NCBI GenBank assembly: GCA_900540175.1 | Contig: UQFG01000028.1 | Span: 1 to 6,126 of the forward strand | Origin: an uncultured Mollicutes bacterium | GTDB taxonomy: Bacteria > Bacillota_I > Bacilli_A > Acholeplasmatales > Anaeroplasmataceae | Direction of reading: 5' to 3' | Length of the DNA stretch: 6,126 nucleotides | Shown here: piece after piece, positions 1-6,018 of the stretch | Position numbering within the stretch: the first letter of the stretch is position 1 | How the letters are laid out: the number at the start of each line of letters is the position of its first letter | Notes under the pieces: model-generated | What the model was told of the DNA's origin: nothing | What the model saw: only the letters and a program-made list of their open reading frames with translations | The model's database searches: none | Position numbers and translations under genes: made by a program

Positions 1-14
1 TTTATTTTATCTTT

Positions 15-42
15 ATTATAACATAGTTTAAAATGAATTCAA
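15..42 (-). promoter_or_regulatory. Predicted sigma-A promoter for a gene beyond the left edge
   Basis: Read on the minus strand there is a -35 box TTGAAT (37-42), a 16-bp spacer and a perfect -10 box TATAAT (15-20), preceded by TGT, which makes an extended -10. The predicted start is near base 8, so the transcript leaves the window. It lies just after the uxaC terminator and should therefore start a separate unit. The -35 box overlaps the palindrome TGAATTCA (34-41), which could be an operator or simply AT-rich chance. The gene it drives is not visible. Confidence 0.55.
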
Positions 43-55
43 TTTTGTTTTTCAC

Positions 56-85
56 AAAAAAAATATCTGCCTAGAAAGACAGATA
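56..85 (-). terminator. Rho-independent terminator after uxaC
   Basis: On the minus strand TATCTGTC (78-85) pairs with GGCAGATA (64-71) around a 6-base loop, with one G-U pair. The stem can be extended outward by A-T pairs, and a run of eight T follows (56-63). It begins 14 bases after the uxaC stop codon. This is a standard intrinsic terminator and closes the uxaB-uxaA-uxaC transcript. Confidence 0.85.
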
Positions 86-99
86 CTTTTCAATGCGTC

Positions 100-1512
100 T
101 TAAAATCCGAAAAATTCTTTTGCGTTATTGTAACAAATATCTTCGACGATTTGTCCCAACGTATCCAATTCCGAAACCGGATATTGACCGCTTTCAACCA
201 ATCGACCGAGCAATTGACACAGCAACCGGCGGTAATATTCGTGACGCGGATAAGCTAGGAAACTTCTAGAATCGGTCAACATACCCACCGACTGAGCAAT
301 CAAACCGACTTGCATCATCGTTTCCATATTCTGTTTCATACCATCCAACTGATCCAAGAACCACCAAGCCGTTCCGACTTGTACTCTTCCTTTGATACCG
401 GCTTTTTGGAAACAACCCGCCAAAACGGTCAAAGCATAATTATCACGCGGATTCAAACAGTACAAAATCGTTTTCGGCAATTGGTCGGTTTCATCCAGTG
501 CACCGAGTAAAGCCGATAATTTTTCCATATAAACGGCATCTTCGATCGCATCGAATCCGGTATCCGGACCGATTTGTTTGAGCATCGATTTCGAATTGTT
601 CCGCAAAGCACCGATATGGTATTGTTGAACCCATCCGTATTTATGATATTCCCTTCCCAAGAAAACAAGCATGTATCCTTTGTACATATCTTCTTCTTCA
701 CGGGAGATCGGTTCATGTTTCATTCCTTTTAAGAAGACTTCATTGGCTTGTTCGTAAGTTGCTTTTCGATAACAAACGACGTCTAAAGCATGATCGGACA
801 GTTTGGATCCCATCGAATCGAAGAAAGCGATCCGCTGTTTTAACGCCTCACACAAATCATTTAACGATTGAATCGGAAAACCAACAACGCTTTCTAGTTG
901 ATGAACCCAATCTTCAAACCAAGATAATTCGACATTGATCGCTTTATCGGGACGGAATGCCGGGCGCACCTTGGTTTTCAACGTCTTATCTTCATTCATC
1001 TTTTGATGCCACTTTAGCGAGTCAACCGGGTCATCGGTTGTACAAACCGTCTTTACATTGAACTTGTACATCATTTCTCTGGCGGTCAGCGTTTCCAATT
1101 TACGATTGGCTTCCTTCCAAATTTTTTCGGCATTTTTCGGGGTGATAATATCGTAAATATCAAAATAACGCTGCATTTCCAAATGCGACCAATGATAAAG
1201 CGGATTGCCGACAAAATACGGCATCGACTCTACGAACTGATAATATTTTTGATAATCATCATAAGGGCCGGAAATCGAATCTTCTTCATATCCTCTGGCT
1301 CTTAAACTTCTCCATTTGTAATGATCGCCATAACGGTCGCCCGCACCCAACCATACTTCCGTCAAATTTTTGAATTTTTTATTTTCGTAAATTTCTTTCG
1401 GTTGAAGATGACAGTGGTAATCGATAATCGGCATGCCTTCTGCATGTTCGTGATACAATTTTTTCGCCGTTTCGGTATCCAGCAAAAAATCTTTATCCAT
1501 AAATTTTTCCAT
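100..1512 (-). CDS. uxaC: Uronate isomerase (glucuronate/galacturonate isomerase)
   Basis: This cytoplasmic enzyme interconverts D-galacturonate and D-tagaturonate, and D-glucuronate and D-fructuronate; it is the first step of uronate catabolism. The 470 residues equal the usual length of the family, a divergent branch of the amidohydrolase superfamily. Visible family motifs are the metal-binding DYHCH (31-35) after MPII, TTDDPVDSL (158-166), HIGALRNNS (299-307), TAWWF (381-385) and the strongly conserved MLTDSRSF (411-418). It is the last gene of the operon and starts 25 bp after the uxaA stop. The ATG at 1512 is preceded by AAAGGAG (1523-1529) with a 10-base gap, slightly long but usable; a second ATG at codon 5 is less well placed. 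The stop is TAA and is followed by a terminator. The frame is intact and no key residue appears to be missing. The family assignment is secure; preference for galacturonate is inferred from the neighbours. Confidence 0.96.
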   Translation of the reverse strand: MEKFMDKDFLLDTETAKKLYHEHAEGMPIIDYHCHLQPKEIYENKKFKNLTEVWLGAGDRYGDHYKWRSLRARGYEEDSISGPYDDYQKYYQFVESMPYFVGNPLYHWSHLEMQRYFDIYDIITPKNAEKIWKEANRKLETLTAREMMYKFNVKTVCTTDDPVDSLKWHQKMNEDKTLKTKVRPAFRPDKAINVELSWFEDWVHQLESVVGFPIQSLNDLCEALKQRIAFFDSMGSKLSDHALDVVCYRKATYEQANEVFLKGMKHEPISREEEDMYKGYMLVFLGREYHKYGWVQQYHIGALRNNSKSMLKQIGPDTGFDAIEDAVYMEKLSALLGALDETDQLPKTILYCLNPRDNYALTVLAGCFQKAGIKGRVQVGTAWWFLDQLDGMKQNMETMMQVGLIAQSVGMLTDSRSFLAYPRHEYYRRLLCQLLGRLVESGQYPVSELDTLGQIVEDICYNNAKEFFGF

Positions 1513-1537
1513 TTTATTTAAACTCCTTTGTTATCTA

Positions 1538-3016
1538 TTAAAGCACAACTCCGTCTTTGAAAATCGAAATTTCCCGGAAATTGTTTATCTCGTTTTTGGT
1601 TTTTTTCTTACCGGAGGCAATATCGCAAATCAAATCGATAAAATGATTCAGCAATTCATCCATATCCATTTTATCAACCAAATCACCGGCATTAAAATCG
1701 ATCCAATTGCTTTTATGGGTTGCCAAAGCCGTGTTGGTGGCAATTTTTACCGTCGGCACGAATCCGCCGAACGGTGTTCCGCGACCAGTTGTAAAAAGTA
1801 CCATCTGACAGCCGGAACAACCAAGTGTCGTCGTCGCCACCAAATCATTACCGGGCGTACAAAGCAGATTCAGTCCGTTGGTTTTAATTCGTTCCCCCAT
1901 CTTTAATACATCCTGAACAACGGCTGCTCCCGCTTTTTGCGTACAACCGAGTGATTTATCCTCTAACGTCGTGATTCCGCCTTTTTTATTTCCCGGAGAA
2001 GGATTGTCGTAAATAACCTGGTTGTGATTTTTAAAATATCGCTTGAAATCATTGATGAGCGTAACGATTTTTTCGAAAGTCGCTTCGTCTTTAGCACGAG
2101 CCATCAACAGTTTTTCCGCACCGAACATCTCCGGTACTTCCCCTAAAACCGTGGTTGCGCCGTTGACCGATAAAAAGTCCGAAAAACGTCCCAGTAGCGG
2201 ATTGGCCGTGATACCCGATAATCCGTCGGAACCGCCGCATTTCAAACCGATCCGAAGAACCGAAAGCGGCTTTGTAACTCTTTGATCGTGCCTCATCTGA
2301 TCGTAGAGTTCTTTTAAAAGGCGAACGCCTTCTTCCACTTCGTCTTCGACTTCCTGAGCAATCAAAAAGCGCGTGCGATTTTGATCGTAATCGCCCAAAG
2401 TTTCTTTAAAAGTAGATACCAGATTTTCTTCACAACCCAAGCCCAAAACCAGTACACCGCCGGCATTGGGGTGTTTGACCATATCCTGTAAAAGCAGTCT
2501 GGTCAGTTCCAAATCCGACCCCATCTGGCTGCAACCAAACGGATGCTGGAACGTATAAATTCCATCTATTTCGGTCGTATCGTAACGGCTTTTAAACGTT
2601 TCGATCATATCGTTGGCCATTCCGGAAACACAGCCGACCGTTTGAATGATCCAAAGTTCGTTGCGAATTCCGTATTCTTTGGTCGACCGTTCATACACCT
2701 CTACCGTCTTATTGCTGATATCCCCCAAAACGGTCGGGAAATTCGGTTCGTAGGTATAAGTAATCACATCATCTAAATTGGTCGCCACATTGTGCGTATG
2801 AACATGGGCACCGGCGGCAATCGATTCGGTGGCATGACCGATCGGTGAACCGTATTTGATGATGTCTTCTCCTTTTTTGATTGCTTTTAAGGCTACTTTA
2901 TGTGCCTGAGGGATGTCCTCAAGCAGCGTAATGCCTTCGATCTGTTCTCCTTTTTGAAACGGTCTTAACACAACTGCCACATTATCTAGTGGATTAATAA
3001 TGATATAATCCTTCAT
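1538..3016 (-). CDS. uxaA: Altronate dehydratase
   Basis: It removes water from D-altronate to give 2-keto-3-deoxy-D-gluconate (KDG), the third step of galacturonate breakdown, in the cytoplasm. The family needs a divalent metal such as iron. The 492 residues match the family length of about 495. An N-terminal SAF-like domain (about 1-80) ends in the metal-binding cluster HVHTH (71-75). A long UxaA/GarD-type region follows, with GIRN (116-119), TVGCVSG (127-132), PFGCSQMGSD (159-168), GLGCEEN (192-198), GLKCGGSDG (257-265), NPSPGN (338-343), KSLGCTQKAG (354-363) and GCSGCQ (399-404). The ATG at 3016 has a strong site AAGGAG (3023-3028) 6 bases upstream. It lies 22 bp after uxaB with no terminator between. 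Galactarate dehydratase (GarD) is a relative, but UxaB and UxaC next door and the length favour altronate. No damage is seen. Confidence 0.96.
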   Translation of the reverse strand: MKDYIIINPLDNVAVVLRPFQKGEQIEGITLLEDIPQAHKVALKAIKKGEDIIKYGSPIGHATESIAAGAHVHTHNVATNLDDVITYTYEPNFPTVLGDISNKTVEVYERSTKEYGIRNELWIIQTVGCVSGMANDMIETFKSRYDTTEIDGIYTFQHPFGCSQMGSDLELTRLLLQDMVKHPNAGGVLVLGLGCEENLVSTFKETLGDYDQNRTRFLIAQEVEDEVEEGVRLLKELYDQMRHDQRVTKPLSVLRIGLKCGGSDGLSGITANPLLGRFSDFLSVNGATTVLGEVPEMFGAEKLLMARAKDEATFEKIVTLINDFKRYFKNHNQVIYDNPSPGNKKGGITTLEDKSLGCTQKAGAAVVQDVLKMGERIKTNGLNLLCTPGNDLVATTTLGCSGCQMVLFTTGRGTPFGGFVPTVKIATNTALATHKSNWIDFNAGDLVDKMDMDELLNHFIDLICDIASGKKKTKNEINNFREISIFKDGVVL

Positions 3017-3038
3017 ATGTTTCTCCTTAATGTTTTGT

Positions 3039-4496
3039 TTATTTCACCATTTTGGCCAGTGCTTCGCGCATTGAAGTCGTTGTCATTTCATATAAACAAT
3101 CACTGACATAATCTTCCACACCGGCAAAAAGCGTCAAATCCGTTTCCCAGTGCGATTTTAACGACAAAACATGATGTACGATTCGCCGACAAGAATCTTT
3201 CGTGCCGTCAAAATCGCCCCATAATTGTCCAAACATTTCCAATGCCCAAGGATCATCGGCCAATTTGATATCTTCTTGTTGCCGTTTGCCGCGATAGAAT
3301 AAAATGAGCGCCGCCAAACTGAACAATGCATGGTCCGGGAAATGATTCAATTGTTCTAAATTCTGTAAAACCGTCGGAAGAATTCTTGTTTTGTATTTTG
3401 TAACCGAGTTAAGCGCAATGGACATCAGTTCATGACGGACAAACGGATTGCCGTAACGTTCCAAAACGCTGTATGCATACGAATCCATCTGTTCTTTTGG
3501 AATATCGATCGTCGGAACAACTTCATGAAAAATAAAATCCAAAACGAATTTATTGAGTTGCTGATCTTCGATCGTTTCTCTTACCGTATCGATACCGCAC
3601 AAATAAGAAACCGGTACCAAACAAGTATGAGAACCGTTCAGAATTTTTACCTTTCTTTCTTTATACGGTTTGATCGAATCAACAAACAACACATTCAAAC
3701 CGGCTTGTTTGGTCGGAAGTTTTTGTTCCAAAGAACGTACTGTCTTTCCGTCGATAACCCATAAATGGAACACTTCGCCGACAACCAAGTTTTGATCTTG
3801 GTACCCCAACTGTTGCCATAATTCCTTATCTTCGTTTCTCGGATAGCCCGGAACGATTCGGTCTACCAACGTATTGTAGTAACGGTTGGCTTCCTCCACC
3901 CAGGAAATAAACGCCGGATCCATTTGAAGATGACAAGCCAGTTTGACCAAGGTTTCTTTTAAAGTATCACCGTTATGATCGATCAGTTCACAAGGAATAA
4001 TTTCCAGCCCCTTGCTCAAATCACCGTGAAAATAATCGTAACGAGCCTTTAAAAACGCCAACAATTTTCCCGGAAAACTTTTCGGTGTTACGGAAAAATC
4101 CGTATCGGTCGGATCAAAAGCGATTCCGGCTTCCGTCGTATTGGAAACGATGTATTCCAAATCCGTGCTTTTCGCATAATCCAAATACTTGTCGTATTGT
4201 TCGAACGGATTGATAAAATCTTCCAAACAATCGATGACTTGGTGTGTTTTAACGGTCTTTCCGTCTTGAATTCCTTGTAAATAAAGCGTGTAAAGACCGT
4301 CGTTTTCCGCCAATTCTTTCACACGACCGAATGGCATCGGCTGAACAACCACCACGCCGGCATTGAAATTGGCCTTTTTGTTCATCGCATCGATGATCCA
4401 ATCGACAAATGCCCGAAGAAAATTTCCCTCACCGAATTGCATGATTTTGACGGGGTGTTTTTCTTTTTTTACAATTTTACTACTTAAATTTTCCAC
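3039..4496 (-). CDS. uxaB: Tagaturonate reductase (altronate oxidoreductase)
   Basis: It reduces D-tagaturonate to D-altronate with NADH in the cytoplasm, linking UxaC to UxaA. It belongs to the polyol-specific long-chain dehydrogenases (mannitol dehydrogenase family). Counting from the GTG at 4496 the protein has 485 residues. The Rossmann start GEGNFLRA is at 22-29 and the conserved SNTTEAGI at 118-125. The catalytic pattern K-x4-N-x2-H is at K282, N287 and H290, with the sequence KILNGSH. An in-frame ATG at 4511 would add five residues, but no ribosome binding site precedes it; its own bases form the GGAGG that sits 8 bases before the GTG. E. coli UxaB, as I recall it, also has the FGEGNF motif about 20 residues in, which fits the GTG. 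It is first in the operon, 46 bases from the predicted transcript start. Fructuronate reductase (UxuB) is a relative, but the uxaA neighbour favours UxaB. Confidence 0.94.
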   Translation of the reverse strand: MENLSSKIVKKEKHPVKIMQFGEGNFLRAFVDWIIDAMNKKANFNAGVVVVQPMPFGRVKELAENDGLYTLYLQGIQDGKTVKTHQVIDCLEDFINPFEQYDKYLDYAKSTDLEYIVSNTTEAGIAFDPTDTDFSVTPKSFPGKLLAFLKARYDYFHGDLSKGLEIIPCELIDHNGDTLKETLVKLACHLQMDPAFISWVEEANRYYNTLVDRIVPGYPRNEDKELWQQLGYQDQNLVVGEVFHLWVIDGKTVRSLEQKLPTKQAGLNVLFVDSIKPYKERKVKILNGSHTCLVPVSYLCGIDTVRETIEDQQLNKFVLDFIFHEVVPTIDIPKEQMDSYAYSVLERYGNPFVRHELMSIALNSVTKYKTRILPTVLQNLEQLNHFPDHALFSLAALILFYRGKRQQEDIKLADDPWALEMFGQLWGDFDGTKDSCRRIVHHVLSLKSHWETDLTLFAGVEDYVSDCLYEMTTTSMREALAKMVK

Positions 4497-4504
4497 AATT
4501 CTTT

Positions 4505-4509
4505 CCTCC
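4505..4509 (-). promoter_or_regulatory. Ribosome binding site that decides the uxaB start
   Basis: GGAGG on the minus strand is followed after 8 bases by GTG (4494-4496). The same bases form the second and third codons after the upstream ATG at 4511, and that ATG has only CATCAAAAGCGTAA before it. Initiation at the GTG is therefore much better supported than at the ATG. Confidence 0.75.
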
Positions 4510-4522
4510 ATTTACGCTTTTG

Positions 4523-4537
4523 ATGTAAGCGCATCCT
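4523..4537. promoter_or_regulatory. Catabolite-responsive element (cre) for CcpA, at the uxa promoter
   Basis: The plus strand reads ATGTAAGCGCATCCT, which fits every fixed position of the Gram-positive cre consensus WTGNAANCGNWNNCW. The site covers roughly +5 to +19 of the predicted uxaB transcript. CcpA binding just downstream of a start usually blocks transcription, so glucose repression of the operon is expected. LacI-family operators share the central CG, so a local LacI-type uronate regulator could use the same site. Confidence 0.65.
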
Positions 4538-4547
4538 TACTTAGTAA
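4525..4547. promoter_or_regulatory. Two overlapping palindromes at the uxa transcription start, candidate operator
   Basis: GTAAG (4525-4529) and CTTAC (4536-4540) form an inverted repeat with a 6-base spacer. It shares four bases with a second palindrome, TTACTTAGTAA (4537-4547), centred on the predicted start near 4542. Three related half-sites thus occur within 23 bases, overlapping the cre site. A pathway-specific repressor may bind here; no regulator gene is visible, so which protein would bind is unknown. Confidence 0.4.
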
Positions 4548-4548
4548 C

Positions 4549-4577
4549 ATTTTACCATGCCTATCCCAATTAGTCAA
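4549..4577 (-). promoter_or_regulatory. Promoter of the uxaB-uxaA-uxaC operon
   Basis: On the minus strand a -35 box TTGACT (4572-4577), a 17-bp spacer and a -10 box TAAAAT (4549-4554) form a near-consensus sigma-A promoter. TGG directly before the -10 box makes it an extended -10. The predicted start is near 4542, giving a 46-base leader to the GTG of uxaB. It lies just beyond the rlmH terminator, so the operon is transcribed separately from walJ-rlmH. Confidence 0.8.
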
Positions 4578-4592
4578 CGTTCTATCCTCGCC

Positions 4593-4628
4593 AAAAAAGA
4601 AAAGAAAACCTCCGTTTTCAGGAGGTTT
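4593..4628 (-). terminator. Rho-independent terminator after rlmH
   Basis: AAACCTCC (minus strand, 4621-4628) pairs perfectly over 8 bp with GGAGGTTT (4606-4613) around a 7-base loop. A T-rich tail broken by two C residues follows (4593-4605). It begins 20 bases after the rlmH stop. On the plus strand the hairpin lacks an immediate T run, so it works for the minus strand. It insulates walJ-rlmH from the uxa operon, whose -35 box starts 15 bases further on. Confidence 0.87.
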
Positions 4629-4648
4629 CAGCATCGATTTTGTCTTTT

Positions 4649-5128
4649 TTACTTATGATAAGTTTCATGGTGATTGATTTTAAAACAACGATAAATTTGT
4701 TCCAATAAAATCACTTTCATCAACGGATGAGGAAACGTCATTTTAGAAAAACAAAGGTGATAATCCATTTGCCGTAACAAAGAATCGCCAAGCCCAAGCG
4801 ACCCGCCGATCACAAAAACCAAATGGGAGTTTTGATAGGAACAAACGGTTGCCATTTTAAGAGCCAGTTCTTCGCTTGATAACATTTGTCCTTTCAAATT
4901 CAGCGCGATTTTAAAACTGTTCGGCGGCATAACTTTCAAAAGACGAGCCGCTTCTTTTTCTTTGATCTGCGTCTTTTCTTTTTCCGTCAAACGATCGTTT
5001 AACGGTTCATCTTCCACTTGAATCAACGTCAACTTGGCATATTTGGATAAACGTTTGCTGTATTCGGCAATCGCTTCTTTCAAATAATTTTCCTTAATCG
5101 CTCCAACGGCTAAAACCGTGATTTTCAT
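4649..5128 (-). CDS. rlmH: 23S rRNA pseudouridine-1915 N3-methyltransferase
   Basis: It transfers a methyl group from S-adenosylmethionine to N3 of pseudouridine 1915 in helix 69 of 23S rRNA, acting as a dimer on the assembled ribosome. The 159 residues equal the family length. It is a single SPOUT (trefoil-knot) domain: it opens with MKITVLAVG, and the SAM-binding loop FVIGGSLGLG lies at 105-114. The family's C-terminal signature is complete, with FSKMTFPH (127-134), LLEQIYR (141-147) and the terminal YHK. The ATG overlaps the walJ stop as ATGA, so translation is probably coupled; GAGG lies 10 bases upstream, inside walJ. A terminator follows the TAA. The last 18 bases strongly resemble the integration core used by staphylococcal SCC elements in this same gene, but no insertion is seen. 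Confidence 0.97.
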   Translation of the reverse strand: MKITVLAVGAIKENYLKEAIAEYSKRLSKYAKLTLIQVEDEPLNDRLTEKEKTQIKEKEAARLLKVMPPNSFKIALNLKGQMLSSEELALKMATVCSYQNSHLVFVIGGSLGLGDSLLRQMDYHLCFSKMTFPHPLMKVILLEQIYRCFKINHHETYHK

Positions 5129-5952
5129 AACTCATGGACCTCTGTACCACAGGCTTGGGCGGCAATGAAGCGAATATGGCTCGTATCCAAACCGAAATCG
5201 GCCATGACTTTTTTTCGAGTCATCTCGATGATTTCCACCAAATTACACTCTTGAGAAATGTGAGCGTAAAAGATCAATTTGGTATGAATTCCCATAATAT
5301 GAGCCAGGGTTACCATTGCATCCTCATTGGATAAATGACCGTGATCCGAAAGAATTCGCATTTTAAGCGCATAAGGACGGCTGGAACACATTAAAATATT
5401 GGGATCGTGATTGCATTCGATCACATAACAATCGGCATTGGCAATCATCGGATAAAGCGCGTGATGAATATAACCGGTATCGGTTAGATAAACCAAATCC
5501 CGTCCTTGCGAACGGATTTTATACCCAACGGATTCCTGGGCATCGTGGAACGTAGGCAGCACCTGGATATCCGTCGAATCTAGGGAAATATCCGGATAAT
5601 GCATAGAATTTTCCAACCTATTTAATAATATAACTGCCGAAGATTCCAATTTCGATGCCAAAAGCGTCGCAAGGATCGGATTTTTTCCCTTCATGATCGC
5701 CTGATAGGTTCCTTGAGTCATATAGGTCGTCAGATTGTTTTTTTTGAGTAAGGCCCCCAACGACCGGATATGATCGTCGTGTTCGTGCGTAATCAGCAAC
5801 GTGTCGATTCGGTCTAAGGAAATCCCGATGGATTCTAATCCCGATTCAATTGCCTTTTTACTGATGCCCACATCAATCAACAGTTTATGATCGGCCGTTT
5901 CCACATACGTACAGTTGCCGGTCGAACCGCTTGCCAAGATTTTTATCCTCAC
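5125..5952 (-). CDS. walJ: WalJ/YycJ-type MBL-fold metallo-hydrolase
   Basis: This is a cytoplasmic metallo-beta-lactamase-fold protein of the WalJ (YycJ, VicX) family. Relatives have been described as 5'-to-3' exonucleases and linked to DNA repair or coordination of replication and division; the role here is inferred from that. The 275 residues are close to the usual length of about 265. It opens with ILASGSTGN (5-13) and has the metal motif THEHDDH (55-61). Further metal-site candidates are H136 in FHDAQESVGY (135-144), D158 in LTDTG (156-160) and H231 in YAHISQECN (229-237). The family stretches ECNHDPNIL (179-187) and GHLSNEDA (205-212) are also present. The start is GTG at 5952, preceded by GAGGTGA (5960-5966) 7 bases upstream. 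It overlaps rlmH by four bases. In Bacillus and Staphylococcus walJ ends the walRKHI cluster; here it has its own promoter and those genes are not directly upstream. Confidence 0.92.
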   Translation of the reverse strand: MRIKILASGSTGNCTYVETADHKLLIDVGISKKAIESGLESIGISLDRIDTLLITHEHDDHIRSLGALLKKNNLTTYMTQGTYQAIMKGKNPILATLLASKLESSAVILLNRLENSMHYPDISLDSTDIQVLPTFHDAQESVGYKIRSQGRDLVYLTDTGYIHHALYPMIANADCYVIECNHDPNILMCSSRPYALKMRILSDHGHLSNEDAMVTLAHIMGIHTKLIFYAHISQECNLVEIIEMTRKKVMADFGLDTSHIRFIAAQACGTEVHEL

Positions 5953-5959
5953 GTCTTCT

Positions 5960-5966
5960 TCACCTC
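5960..5966 (-). promoter_or_regulatory. Ribosome binding site supporting the walJ GTG start
   Basis: GAGGTGA on the minus strand matches the anti-Shine-Dalgarno region well and lies 7 bases before the GTG at 5950-5952. The protein opens with MRIKILASGSTGN, as expected for the family, so this rare start codon is well supported. Confidence 0.8.
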
Positions 5967-5981
5967 AAAACATCTTTTAAT

Positions 5982-6010
5982 ATTGTATCATATTTCGACA
6001 AAGGCGTAAA
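5982..6010 (-). promoter_or_regulatory. Promoter of walJ-rlmH
   Basis: On the minus strand a weak -35 box TTTACG (6005-6010), a 17-bp spacer and a -10 box TACAAT (5982-5987) are seen. TGA directly before the -10 box makes an extended -10 that would compensate for the weak -35. The predicted start is near 5975, giving a leader of about 23 bases before the GTG. This suggests walJ-rlmH is its own unit, although readthrough from further right cannot be excluded. Confidence 0.6.
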
Positions 6011-6018
6011 GGTAAAAA

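Noticed and set aside
453..716. Minus-strand reading frame of 87 codons inside uxaC in another frame
   Set aside because: It is an out-of-frame shadow of uxaC; the Cys- and Asn-rich composition is not that of a known protein.
3432..3764. Plus-strand reading frame of 110 codons inside uxaB
   Set aside because: It lies wholly antisense to an intact, well-conserved gene, with no recognisable protein motif and no evident promoter.
4497..4542. Riboswitch or attenuator in the uxaB leader
   Set aside because: The predicted leader is only about 46 bases and is filled by the operator region and ribosome binding site; no terminator hairpin lies in it.
1..4648. The uxa operon as cargo of an SCC-like element inserted at rlmH
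   Set aside because: There is no recombinase gene, no second copy of the rlmH-end core at the left of the window and no inverted repeats. The rlmH terminator is intact right after the gene.
4363..4677. Plus-strand reading frame of 104 codons spanning the uxaB start, the uxa promoter and the rlmH terminator
   Set aside because: It is antisense to uxaB and rlmH, crosses clear regulatory elements and resembles no family. It is a by-product of the opposite-strand composition.
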